From Arcobacter cryaerophilus gv. crypticus (GTDB taxonomy: Bacteria > Campylobacterota > Campylobacteria > Campylobacterales > Arcobacteraceae), in assembly GCF_002993025.1 (NCBI RefSeq), contig NZ_NXGI01000017.1:95364-159363 (forward strand): a stretch of DNA of 64,000 nucleotides, read 5' to 3'. A model generated the notes under the pieces. That model saw only the letters and a list, made by a program, of their open reading frames with translations. It ran no database searches and had not been told where the DNA came from. Positions 16,711 through 25,095 of the stretch are shown piece by piece (position 1 is the stretch's first letter; the number at the start of each line of letters is the position of its first letter). The position numbers were made by a program, and so were the translations under genes.

Positions 16711-17841
16711 TTATTTAACAAAATAATCAACTATTTTTTGATTGGCTTTAACCCAACCAAACTCACCAAAATGAACAATATCTGTTAAAGTTCCAATCTC
16801 ATAATCCTCTTTTTTATATGTCCACATATCCATATATTCGAAGTTATGTTCCAAAACTTTTGATTTTATTGTTTCCATAAGTAAGTTTGCATTTTCTCTA
16901 TTTTTTATAAAAATATCAGGATGTAAATCTTGCATTATAAAAAGTGGTTTAATTTTATAACTATCTAAAAAATCAAGTAAATCTAAAAAATCTTGATACT
17001 CTTCATTTTTCTCCAAAGATGATGGTATTACTATTTCAAATGGAAAATTATTTTTTGCAATTTGTGGTTCAATATATTTTGAATAATACTCATTTTGAAT
17101 TCCAAACTTATTATTTGAAGATGAAGTTTCTATATTTTTTGCTTCATTTTTTAAATCATCAAAATTCAAATCTTGCTTTATATAACTAATATCTTGTGAT
17201 TTTACATATTTTTCATCAAATTTTTCTATTATAAACTTTTTAATTTTATTATTTATATATTCATCTTTTATTTCTTTAAATGTTGTTTCATATATAAAAG
17301 TTGGATCTTTGATATATGAGATATTATTTTGAATATAATCGCTTATTAAAAATTTATACTTATCTTGTGTTTGACCTTCAAAATAAAGTTTATTCATCAT
17401 TCCCAAATTCATATATTCTAAAAATTTTGCCATAGTAAGACCATTATCACTACTTCCTGTAAACCAACTAGGAGATAACATAACTACAACTTTTGCATTT
17501 TGCCTTACTTTTTTATTATCAAAGGCTGCTAGTTGAGACAATATAACAAAGGATTGATGACCTTCATTTCCTTGAACTCTTAAAGGTATTTTTAAATCAT
17601 TATTAAAAAAGTTTTGAGGTAAAAATTTTTGATTAGGATAAACTACTAATTCAGAAGAGCCAAATAATACAATTTTCCCACTTTCTAAATCACTTTGTAG
17701 CTCAACTGTTTTTTTAAGAGAGTCTAAATAAGTAAAATAGTAGTCAAATAATTTATCTTTTGTAAGAAAAAGTAAGATAAAAACTACAAGAAATGCAAAA
17801 AATAGAGCAGAAATATTTAATACTAAACGATTACTCACCAA
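16711..17841 (-). CDS. dltD: DltD-like membrane-anchored SGNH esterase/transferase
   Basis: A 376-residue protein with an N-terminal transmembrane helix (residues 8-27) and an extracytoplasmic SGNH domain. The catalytic serine lies in VLFGSSELVVYPNQ (about residues 58-71) and the D-x-x-H pair in LTDIVHFGEFGW near residue 355, as in DltD. DltD transfers D-alanine from the DltX carrier to the final polymer in Gram-positive bacteria. It overlaps dltC by 11 bp and is followed by dltX at 9 bp. The acceptor in this organism is unknown. Confidence 0.85.
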   Translation of the reverse strand: MVSNRLVLNISALFFAFLVVFILLFLTKDKLFDYYFTYLDSLKKTVELQSDLESGKIVLFGSSELVVYPNQKFLPQNFFNNDLKIPLRVQGNEGHQSFVILSQLAAFDNKKVRQNAKVVVMLSPSWFTGSSDNGLTMAKFLEYMNLGMMNKLYFEGQTQDKYKFLISDYIQNNISYIKDPTFIYETTFKEIKDEYINNKIKKFIIEKFDEKYVKSQDISYIKQDLNFDDLKNEAKNIETSSSNNKFGIQNEYYSKYIEPQIAKNNFPFEIVIPSSLEKNEEYQDFLDLLDFLDSYKIKPLFIMQDLHPDIFIKNRENANLLMETIKSKVLEHNFEYMDMWTYKKEDYEIGTLTDIVHFGEFGWVKANQKIVDYFVK

Positions 17842-18064
17842 TTCTACTTTTTATGTAATCAACCAATTTGCTAATACTATCAAAATTACTCTCTATGATA
17901 TCTCTAGTATCAATTTTTATACTAAACTCATCTTCTAGCATCATTGCTAAATCAACTGTTCCCATACTATCAATCAAATTTGATGTATATAGTGGATCAT
18001 CTATTTCAACACTTTTAAAAGCAATCTCTTCAACCAAAGGTTTAATCCTATTAGCAATATCCAT
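17831..18064 (-). CDS. dltC: D-alanyl carrier protein (acyl carrier protein family)
   Basis: A 77-residue acyl carrier protein with the phosphopantetheine attachment motif IDSMGTVDLAMMLEDEF (Ser33). It is the first gene of the operon; on the minus strand a TATAAT-like -10 (in AATATAATTCC, near 18097) and AGGA ahead of the ATG give a credible promoter and ribosome site. With DltA it forms the cytoplasmic loading step. The DSMG context and its place ahead of dltD mark it as DltC rather than a fatty-acid ACP. Confidence 0.85.
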   Translation of the reverse strand: MDIANRIKPLVEEIAFKSVEIDDPLYTSNLIDSMGTVDLAMMLEDEFSIKIDTRDIIESNFDSISKLVDYIKSRIGE

Positions 18065-18205
18065 TTTATTTCCTAAAATTTTTTATCTAAAACAAGTGGA
18101 ATTATATTAAATATTTTAGAATTTTGAGCAAGAAAATAAAAAATATTTGTAATTTTATTGCTACTTTATTTAAATACAATCCAGATTTATATTTAGGAGT
18201 AAATT

Positions 18206-18706
18206 ATGATACTAAAATTTAAAGAGTTTTACCCAAAAATCGCCTCTTCAGCGTGGGTTGCACCAAGTGCTGATTTAATTGGAAATATACAAATAGGAGA
18301 GAATAGTTCTATTTGGTTTGGCTGTGTAATTCGTTCTGATATAAATGAGGTGAGAATTGGTAAAAATACAAATATTCAAGATTTATCTTGTATTCATACA
18401 GATACCAATTCAAAAACAATTATTGGAGATAATGTAACTGTTGGACATAAAGTTATGCTTCATGGCTGTATTATTGAAAATAACTGTCTAATTGGAATGA
18501 GTGCCACAATTTTGGATAATGCAGTAATTGGTGAAGGAAGTATTGTAGGAGCAAACTCTTTAGTGACAGCTGGAAAAGTTTTTCCACCAAAAAGTATGAT
18601 TATGGGAAGCCCTGCAAAAGTTGTAAGAGAACTAAGCAATGAGGAAGTTCAAGGTTTGATAAACCATGCTATGCACTATGTAGATTATAAAAACGAATAT
18701 AGTTGA
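18206..18706 (+). CDS. Gamma-class carbonic anhydrase-like (YrdA/PaaY) hexapeptide protein
   Basis: A 166-residue left-handed beta-helix protein. Hexapeptide repeats run through most of it (IGNIQIGENSSIWFGCVIRSD, VRIGKNTNIQDLSCIHTD), and the metal ligands of gamma carbonic anhydrases are visible in SCIHTD and VGHKVMLHGC. Known members are carbonic anhydrases or thioesterase-like enzymes. Its own promoter region lies between it and the divergent dlt operon. It ends about 50 bp before the truncated tRNA-Leu copy. Confidence 0.87.
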   Translation: MILKFKEFYPKIASSAWVAPSADLIGNIQIGENSSIWFGCVIRSDINEVRIGKNTNIQDLSCIHTDTNSKTIIGDNVTVGHKVMLHGCIIENNCLIGMSATILDNAVIGEGSIVGANSLVTAGKVFPPKSMIMGSPAKVVRELSNEEVQGLINHAMHYVDYKNEYS

Positions 18707-18755
18707 TATTTTAAGACTTTTAAGAAAAAATAGATATAATTCCGTCTATTTTTTC

Positions 18756-18828
18756 TATGCGGATGTGGTGGAACGGTAGACACGCTACCTTGAGGTGGTA
18801 GTGCATTACGTGTGTGCGAGTTCAAATC
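18756..18828 (+). repeat. Truncated tRNA-Leu(GAG) copy, left direct repeat of an island
   Basis: 73 bp identical to 24435-24507, covering everything from 3 bp before the tRNA start through the T-loop (ending TTCAAATC). After that point the sequence becomes CCTGAAAGACTC, so the T-stem and acceptor stem cannot form and the copy is dead. A good -10 (TATAAT at about 18735) precedes it, so it may be the original tRNA promoter. The breakpoint in the T-loop is a common crossover zone for tRNA-targeting integrases. Confidence 0.85.
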
Positions 18829-18887
18829 CCTGAAAGACTCTATTTTATTATGGTATTTACAACATATTTTTAAGTCAAAATATCACA

Positions 18888-19439
18888 TCATAATCTAAAA
18901 CTATTAGTATATAAAGTATCTTTTTCGTTACTTATTTTAAAACCATCTAAATATTTTACAATGTCACTTTCTAAGATATTTACTTTATTATATAAACTAT
19001 AAATAAATGGTGTAATAATTGCATCATGTGATATAAATAAAGTATTATCACTTTCATTTAGAATAAACTTTTTTAATTCATTTATTGCTATATTAATATT
19101 CTTAAAACCCTCAATAGCATTATTAGATAACTGCATATTTATTATATCTACAAGATTATATTTCTCAAATACATTCATTGCTTTTTCAGAATCAGATATA
19201 AATACTCCTGGATTACCAAGTAAAGTTGATTCTAAAACTTCTAAGTCTCCATATGTTTCTTTTATATGATTTGCAGTTTCTACGCATCTAATTATTGGAC
19301 TTGTTACAATTTTACTAATTTTAATATTATTCTTTTTCAAAGACATACCATAGTTTCTACTATCTGTTATACCTTTTTGAGATAATTTTGAATGAACTTT
19401 ACTATTTTCCTTATGTGCATGTCTAATTAGATATTTCAT
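18888..19439 (-). CDS. Histidine phosphatase (phosphoglycerate mutase-like) family protein
   Basis: A 183-residue protein with the family start YLIRHAHKE (RHxx motif giving the phospho-histidine), IVTSPIIRCVETANHI as the second conserved arginine region, and NTLFISHDAIITPFI supplying the late catalytic histidine. It would remove a phosphate from a small molecule. It is the last gene of the island operon and overlaps the methyltransferase by 17 bp, suggesting a role in the same biosynthesis. The substrate is unknown. Confidence 0.85.
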   Translation of the reverse strand: MKYLIRHAHKENSKVHSKLSQKGITDSRNYGMSLKKNNIKISKIVTSPIIRCVETANHIKETYGDLEVLESTLLGNPGVFISDSEKAMNVFEKYNLVDIINMQLSNNAIEGFKNINIAINELKKFILNESDNTLFISHDAIITPFIYSLYNKVNILESDIVKYLDGFKISNEKDTLYTNSFRL

Positions 19440-21033
19440 TTTTTTTAACCTCTATTAAAGATATTAAAGTATCTAAACTATATATATTCTTGATATATAA
19501 ATTAGCTTTTTTCAATATATATTCAAAATCTTTTTTTGTTCTCTCATATCCACCTACAAAATTTAATAAATGAAATGACAAAGTTATTCCTTTATCATTT
19601 TTTGAATTCTCAGGAACAACTGTTTCTAAAAGATATAAAGTATTATTAGAAGTCATATTATTAGATATATTTTGTAATATTTTTATAGCCTTATCATCTT
19701 CCCAATCATGTAAAACTCTACATAATAAGAATACATCTGCATAAATTTTATATTTTACAAAAAAATCTATCCTTTTAGAATTAATATTATTTGTATTAAT
19801 ATACTTGTCTATTACAATAGGTTTTATATTTTTATAAATATTTAGAATTTGATTAATAAAACTTCCACTTCCTCCTCCAATATCACATACAATTTCATTT
19901 TTTAATTTCATATATTTTATTAAATTAGAATAATCTATATTATAGAAATCATTAATTTTTTGAGATAAATATAAACACTCCTTATTGTTTGCTAAAAAAT
20001 CAAAATAATGTTCTCTAAATAGTTTAGTAAAAGTTTCACCTCCTTTTTTTAGTGAATCAACTAAATGTGATATTGTTTTAAATGGTAAGTCTTGCCAATA
20101 TAAAATTATTGGTTTTAACTTATTTTCAATTAACAATCCTTTTTTAGTTAAATTGTTTTCTTCATCAATAAATTTTTCAACATATAACCACCTTAATATT
20201 AATTTTTTAGAGATACTCGGTAAATCTATATCTTCAATATTGTTTAATTCTTTTAATATATCAAGTTTTAATATTGAAAATAAAATTTGATACTTGAAAA
20301 AAGAAAAGTTTTCTTCTAATATTTCATTGATATTAATTTCATGGTTAGCAATTAAAAAAGTAGAATAGTCTTCCTCATTTAATAATATCTTGTTATTATC
20401 AAAGGTTGTTGCTAATGCGAATCCATTATAAAAATCTTCTAGCTTTGTATATCTGTTATCATATAAGGGATCACCATTTTTATTTATATGAAAATAGCCT
20501 TTTGTATCTTTTGCTATGGCAAAACCTTTATGAAAAATATTTAATTCATCAAAATACTTCTTATGTATTAAATTTCCATTCTCATCAATATGCGTTGATT
20601 TTCCATTTTTATCAATTACTACTGCAATATTATATTTAAAGTCTCCAACATATGAGTATTCTTCTTCATATAATTTTTTACCAAATATATCTATATGAAA
20701 ATATTTATCATCATTATTTCTAACAGAACATTTATTTTCATTAAAATTTCCAACCCATTTATATTTTTGTGGATAAGCTTCTTTTCCAGTTAAATTAATA
20801 TGAAACCAACCATTTTTATCTTTTACAGCTGATAAACCATCATAAAAACCATAAGCTTTAATAAAATTTATATCAAATTGCTTTTCATTTTTTTCATTTA
20901 TAAAAAAAGATTCATTTTGATTTTCAACTGGGGCTATACCATTATGAAAACTCATAACTCTTTTATATCTGCTATCATACAATGGTTTATTATTTTTTAT
21001 GTGATGAGTTTCGTCAAAAGAAATACTAATCAT
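19423..21033 (-). CDS. WG-repeat / O-methyltransferase fusion
   Basis: The 536-residue protein has two parts. Residues 1 to about 225 are about six WG-like repeats of 35-40 residues (for example NGWFHINLTGKE, KGYFHINKNGDPLYD). Residues 240-530 are a SAM-dependent O-methyltransferase of the caffeate/COMT type: a helical dimerisation region, CDIGGGSGSFINQIL as motif I (about residue 375), and LLCRVLHDWEDDKAIKIL with the His-Asp-Trp typical of the active site. The operon overlaps on both sides (17 and 8 bp). The WG part may bind protein or glycan; the methyl acceptor is unknown. Confidence 0.82.
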   Translation of the reverse strand: MISISFDETHHIKNNKPLYDSRYKRVMSFHNGIAPVENQNESFFINEKNEKQFDINFIKAYGFYDGLSAVKDKNGWFHINLTGKEAYPQKYKWVGNFNENKCSVRNNDDKYFHIDIFGKKLYEEEYSYVGDFKYNIAVVIDKNGKSTHIDENGNLIHKKYFDELNIFHKGFAIAKDTKGYFHINKNGDPLYDNRYTKLEDFYNGFALATTFDNNKILLNEEDYSTFLIANHEININEILEENFSFFKYQILFSILKLDILKELNNIEDIDLPSISKKLILRWLYVEKFIDEENNLTKKGLLIENKLKPIILYWQDLPFKTISHLVDSLKKGGETFTKLFREHYFDFLANNKECLYLSQKINDFYNIDYSNLIKYMKLKNEIVCDIGGGSGSFINQILNIYKNIKPIVIDKYINTNNINSKRIDFFVKYKIYADVFLLCRVLHDWEDDKAIKILQNISNNMTSNNTLYLLETVVPENSKNDKGITLSFHLLNFVGGYERTKKDFEYILKKANLYIKNIYSLDTLISLIEVKKNEISN

Positions 21034-22000
21034 TAGAAATCCTTAATGAACAATCTTGACATATACTCTCTTTTTTATAGTTTTCAGATAACTTAATATA
21101 TTGATTAGAATTAAATAATTCTAAAATATTTATATCGATTATATTTCCCCAATTCCCCAATGTATTTCGTAAATCTGATGGAGCACAGCAAATATTATAA
21201 TTACCTTTATGGTCAATCCATAATTCTCTATTTAAAAATGGACAAGTATAATTATCTGGAATATATGATTTTCCATCTTTTATGTTTAATTTATCAAAAT
21301 TTACTAACTTTATAAAATCTCTATATTTATCGATTTTATTTATAAATTTATTCCACTCATTTATTCTATAAGGGTCATTTTTTAAGGACTCATTTTCTAT
21401 TTCATTAAATGTTATCCATAAGTGATGCCCTTTTACTCTATTGATATTATGTTCAATAGCAAACTTAATCAATTCTTCAAGATATTTAATATTTGAATTC
21501 AAAAAAGTAACTTGTAATGTAATAGATACATTTGGATATTCATTATCTCTTATTTTGACAAATTCTTTTATATTTTCTAACTTTTTGTATGTATTGTCTT
21601 TAACCATAATTTTACTATTAATATCATCATTAATACTATTTATAGATATTTTAATATCACTTAAAATTGGTAAAAGTTTATGAGCCCAATTTTGAATGCT
21701 ATCATTAGGAAATGTTCCATTAGTAGTTAAATTTAGTTTTACACTTGAAATTGATATTTTGCTAATAAAAATATCAATGTATTTATATATTAAAGGTTCT
21801 CCCATAGTAGTAGGAATAATTTCTTTTACACCTAATTCAATAACTTCTTCTAATGTTCTTTCTAAAAGTTCTTTATCCATATATTTTCTATTTGGTTTAA
21901 AATCAGTATTATATATGCTATGAGTATCACACATTATGCAATTTAAGTTACATTGATCAGGATTTGTGTCAATTGTAACTCTCCAAGGTTTATTTATCAT
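21026..22000 (-). CDS. Radical SAM / SPASM-domain enzyme
   Basis: 324 residues. The N-terminal CNLNCIMCD gives the CxxxCxxC cluster binding the SAM-cleaving [4Fe-4S], preceded by TIDTNPDQ. TTMGEPLIY matches the GGE-like motif. The C-terminal half carries a SPASM-type cysteine set (TCPFL, NICCAP, CQDC). Such enzymes modify peptides or sugars. It overlaps the neighbouring genes by 8 and 4 bp, so it acts with the methyltransferase and glycosyltransferase. No precursor-peptide gene is obvious nearby. Confidence 0.88.
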   Translation of the reverse strand: MINKPWRVTIDTNPDQCNLNCIMCDTHSIYNTDFKPNRKYMDKELLERTLEEVIELGVKEIIPTTMGEPLIYKYIDIFISKISISSVKLNLTTNGTFPNDSIQNWAHKLLPILSDIKISINSINDDINSKIMVKDNTYKKLENIKEFVKIRDNEYPNVSITLQVTFLNSNIKYLEELIKFAIEHNINRVKGHHLWITFNEIENESLKNDPYRINEWNKFINKIDKYRDFIKLVNFDKLNIKDGKSYIPDNYTCPFLNRELWIDHKGNYNICCAPSDLRNTLGNWGNIIDINILELFNSNQYIKLSENYKKESICQDCSLRISND

Positions 22001-23178
22001 AATAACTCTTTATAAAGTTTAACTATATTTTTCACATCTTCTTTTATATCTATTATTAAATCCCTTGAATTTTCTAATTCATTTAACATTTCTGGTCTAT
22101 TTGAAATCATTGTAATTATCTTTTCTAATTCTTTACTATTTCCAGCTTCAAATGTATATCCATTAACACCATTTTTTACTAGTTCAGACATTCCTCCTAA
22201 ATTAGAAGTAATTACTGGTATTCCTGCTAAAAATGCTTCTTGTATTACAAGAGGTGCATTTTCAAGCCATATAGAAGGAACAATCAAAACATCAATATCA
22301 TTTAATACTTCATTAATATTATTGTTATGATATGACCCTTTGAATTTAATATTTTCTGTTTCTAAAAATCTTTTTTGAATCCCAATTCCACCATAAATAG
22401 ATAATGTTTCATTTTCTAAATTTTTAAAACAATCTACTAATACTTTGATACCCTTTGTAGGAATTACTCTTCCCATAAAACCAAAGTTAATTTTCATTGC
22501 ATTATTAAAAACTTTTCTATTATATTTTATTTTTTCAGTATTAAAACCATATTTTAAATAAGCAATTTTTTCTTCACAAATATCTTGTTTAACAAAAAAA
22601 TCTTTTAATGTAATTGATGGAGAAATAAATTTATCAATCATATTTATAGATTCGTTCATATGTTCAATTATTAGTTCAACTTCTTTTTCATTTACAACAT
22701 AATTAGAACAATTAAAACATTTATCAATAGAAGGTCCTGAGCATATCTTACCTTCCTTATTTATAAGTTGTCCTTTTACACAATATAGCCAGAAATCATG
22801 AATTGTATAAATTATTGGTATATTATTTTTTTTTACAATCTTTATAAAATTAGTTGATAGATGACTTAAATGTCCAATATGAACTATATCTGGCATAATA
22901 CTTTTCAAATAATTCTCAAATATTCTATCTATCTCTTTATCATAATATTTATCAGTAAATAAATAATCTTTTTTAGGTTTATTTACTCTTACTATATTTA
23001 TATTTTCATAACTTTCTTCATATATTTTATAATTATCATCAAATTCGTTTTCTACTCTTGTAAATACAGTTACATTAATATCTTGATTTATTAGTTCTTT
23101 AGCTAAATGATATGAATAAACTTCACTTCCCGCCATATAATCTGGTGGGAAACCATGAATAATCTTTAATACTTTCAT
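21997..23178 (-). CDS. GT4-family glycosyltransferase
   Basis: 393 residues with the GT-B arrangement: FPPDYMAGSEVYSYHLAKEL near the N-terminus and the donor-site region NFGFMGRVIPTKGIKVLVDC, followed by VLIVPSIWLENAPLVIQEAFLAGIPVITSNLGGMSELV, which includes the E-x7-E element of retaining GT4 enzymes. An insert with CSGPSIDKCFNCSNYV (residues about 145-160) adds cysteines. It overlaps neighbours by 4 bp on each side. It likely adds a sugar to a surface glycan or to the radical-SAM product. Confidence 0.88.
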   Translation of the reverse strand: MKVLKIIHGFPPDYMAGSEVYSYHLAKELINQDINVTVFTRVENEFDDNYKIYEESYENINIVRVNKPKKDYLFTDKYYDKEIDRIFENYLKSIMPDIVHIGHLSHLSTNFIKIVKKNNIPIIYTIHDFWLYCVKGQLINKEGKICSGPSIDKCFNCSNYVVNEKEVELIIEHMNESINMIDKFISPSITLKDFFVKQDICEEKIAYLKYGFNTEKIKYNRKVFNNAMKINFGFMGRVIPTKGIKVLVDCFKNLENETLSIYGGIGIQKRFLETENIKFKGSYHNNNINEVLNDIDVLIVPSIWLENAPLVIQEAFLAGIPVITSNLGGMSELVKNGVNGYTFEAGNSKELEKIITMISNRPEMLNELENSRDLIIDIKEDVKNIVKLYKELL

Positions 23179-24125
23179 TTCATAGCCTTTAAATAATTTG
23201 GTATAGATTTTTTCAATCCTTCTTCCAATGACATAAATTTTTCACTTTTTAAAATAGTTTTTATTTTTGTTGGGTCACCGATAAATTTTTCGACGTCATA
23301 ATTTCTTTTAGTATTTATTTTTACTTTTGCATCTTTACCTAAAATATTTTCTATATATTTAATCAAATCGTTTAATGACCAACCAATCCCAGGCAAAATA
23401 TGAAAATCATCAATTACGTTTTGTTTATCTTTTATATATTTTATTGCTTTATAAATTGTATTAACTGTATCATCTATATGTGTAAAATCTATTATCTGCC
23501 CTCCACCTTCAATTTGTAATTGTTCTTCAAATGCAATTGCTTTAATAAAACGTGGAATAACTCTATCAAAAATATCAAACTCATTCCCATAAACATTAGC
23601 AAATCTTAAAACCAAACAATTATTATTATTTTTCTTAGCATAATTACTAAATAGATTTTCTCCCTCTAGTTTTGACTTTCCATATATATTTACATAGTTC
23701 TTTTCAAATGTTTCTTTTACGGGTAATTTTATTGGTTCTCCATAAACTTCTCTACTACTAGCAAAAATCAACCAAGGGTTTTTTTTGCTAGTAGATTTTT
23801 CTAAACATTCTAATAAGGTTTTTGTTCCATTTATATTTATATCTATACACTTTTTTGGATTATTTTGTGCAACAACAACTCTTGAAACAGCTGCTAAATG
23901 AATAATCCCGTCAAAGTCATGAAACTCTAATAATTCATTAACTTTACTTTTATCTGTTACATCAATTTTTATAAAATCTACATTTTGTAACTCTAAATAA
24001 GGTTTATTTTTTTTGTTATTATCTTCTATATCAATTATTGTTATATGATAATCTAAGTTATGGAGTTTTTTAGTTAGCGATAAACCTATAAATCCCATTC
24101 CACCAGTTATTAATATTTTTTCTAT
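23175..24125 (-). CDS. NAD-dependent epimerase/dehydratase (SDR) with apparent AUA start
   Basis: An extended SDR sugar epimerase: GIIHLAAVSRVVVAQ, a SSREVYG serine, YGKSKLEGE (catalytic YxxxK), and FANVYG. The first ATG in frame (24098) lies inside the nucleotide-binding loop, TGGMGFIG, and would remove the N-terminal strand. The reading frame continues upstream as IEKILITGG, but the only codons before it are ATA, AAA, TAT, GGA, CAA, ATT, ATT and a TAA stop. AAGGA at 24132-24136 sits 6 nt before ATA (24125), so I place the start there. First gene of the island operon; a mutated ATG start is the alternative. Confidence 0.75.
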   Translation of the reverse strand: MEKILITGGMGFIGLSLTKKLHNLDYHITIIDIEDNNKKNKPYLELQNVDFIKIDVTDKSKVNELLEFHDFDGIIHLAAVSRVVVAQNNPKKCIDININGTKTLLECLEKSTSKKNPWLIFASSREVYGEPIKLPVKETFEKNYVNIYGKSKLEGENLFSNYAKKNNNNCLVLRFANVYGNEFDIFDRVIPRFIKAIAFEEQLQIEGGGQIIDFTHIDDTVNTIYKAIKYIKDKQNVIDDFHILPGIGWSLNDLIKYIENILGKDAKVKINTKRNYDVEKFIGDPTKIKTILKSEKFMSLEEGLKKSIPNYLKAMK

Positions 24126-24208
24126 TTTATATCCTTGAATAATTTATTCTTTTTATTTTAGCAAAAAGTAAATAATTTTTTTCATTTCCTTTTATAATCT
24201 GTATAAAC

Positions 24209-24307
24209 ATGAGTCATCTTGGCGCAAAAAATAAAAAATTCCAAGGCAAAGAACAAAAGAAAATTCAAGATTTTTTAGAAGAACAAAATTTTGAGAATCA
24301 AGAATAA
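24209..24307 (+). CDS. Possible 32-aa microprotein in the island's right edge
   Basis: ATG AGT CAT CTT GGC ... opens a 32-residue frame with a strongly basic first half (GAKNKKFQGKEQKK) and an acidic end (EEQNFENQE). It has higher GC at its start than the surroundings and protein-like composition, but no good Shine-Dalgarno; a TATAAT-like box lies just before it. The rest of 24126-24437 holds only AT-rich DNA and the tRNA promoter. It may be a gene fragment. Low confidence. Confidence 0.3.
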   Translation: MSHLGAKNKKFQGKEQKKIQDFLEEQNFENQE

Positions 24308-24437
24308 CTTATTGTTAGAAACATCTTTAAAAGATAAGTAGTATAACATAAAATAATGTATCAAAAAGTACTAATTAAATATTACGACTTCATTTTCTAA
24401 TTAAGATTTATTGTGATAGAATTTCAATCCAATTTAT

Positions 24438-24522
24438 GCGGATGTGGTGGAACGGTAGACACGCTACCTTGAGGTGGTAGTGCATTACGTGTGTGCGAGT
24501 TCAAATCTCGCCATCCGCACCA
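24438..24522 (+). tRNA. tRNA-Leu(GAG), intact
   Basis: An 85-nt cloverleaf with encoded CCA: acceptor GCGGATG/CATCCGC, a 3-bp D stem, anticodon stem CTACC/GGTAG around TTGAGGT (anticodon GAG), a long class II variable arm, and T-stem GCGAG/CTCGC around TTCAAAT. A -10-like TAGAAT precedes it. It is the functional copy of the pair that flanks the 18.8-24.4 kb island. Confidence 0.95.
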
Positions 24523-24694
24523 AAATAAAACAACAAAATATCTCTAGCTTTTTATCGATTCTAACTTTAATTTAAAATTTATTAAAAATCAAGCTATTTG
24601 CCACACAAAAGTCACACTAATTTTGTATTATTATCAAAACTTATAAAAATCAAGGGAATAATATGCCAGAGCTTGAAACTGCTTTTAAGTTACA

Positions 24695-24925
24695 CTATTT
24701 TATATAATAACCTTCATCTAAAATATTTTTTATAGTATCTTTTGGAAGTTTTGCTCTTAGCCTTTTTATCAATGTTCTTATTGCAACAGAAGTTTTAGCA
24801 ACTCCACTATATACAAACTCTTCGATTTGATTGTGAGTAATTTTTTTACCTCTATTATTTAGGAGTAAAAATAGCAAATTTCTCTCTGATTTTGTAAGAG
24901 TTATCTCATTTTCATTTTCATACAA
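24695..24925 (-). pseudogene. Orphan OmpR-type winged-helix domain (response-regulator remnant)
   Basis: A 76-residue frame starting at TTG matches the C-terminal effector domain of OmpR/PhoB response regulators: ITLTKSERNLLFLLLNNRGKKITHNQIEEFVY, IRTLIKRLRAKLP and the terminal ILDEGYYIK wing. The frame stays open upstream past 25060 with linker-like residues (FEIEKIENLFFNIKKRAL) but without an ATG, GTG or TTG and without a receiver domain. I read it as the 3' remnant of a regulator gene; a short independent DNA-binding protein is the alternative. The stretch 24523-24694 holds nothing else I can support. Confidence 0.65.
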
Positions 24926-25095
24926 AGCTCTTTTTTTGATATTAAAAAAAAGATTTTCTATTTTTTCTATCTCAAATTGATTTGTAATTATGCAATATTT
25001 AACAGATGAAGATTTTGGTGAAGATGATGAAAATGGGTGGATTGAGATTTGAAGTTTATGATTAAATTGTGGTTAAAATAGATTGGAATTTCAAT

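Larger units (their letters stand above)
18756..24507. mobile_element. 5.7-kb surface/modification island between tRNA-Leu repeats
   Basis: A five-gene minus-strand operon (histidine phosphatase, WG-repeat methyltransferase, radical SAM/SPASM, GT4 glycosyltransferase, NAD epimerase) is bracketed by 73-bp perfect direct repeats of tRNA-Leu(GAG). No integrase is present inside. The genes are visibly more AT-rich than the flanking core genes. The repeats show an insertion or a duplication at the tRNA; which of these happened cannot be decided from one genome. Confidence 0.65.

Noticed and set aside
23175..24098. Epimerase starting at the internal ATG 24098
   Set aside because: It would cut the TGGxGFIG cofactor loop; upstream codons are clearly coding.
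24663..24707. Short plus-strand frame beginning MPELETAF after the tRNA, as an integrase remnant
   Set aside because: Only 14 codons with a fair ribosome site; too short to support any family.
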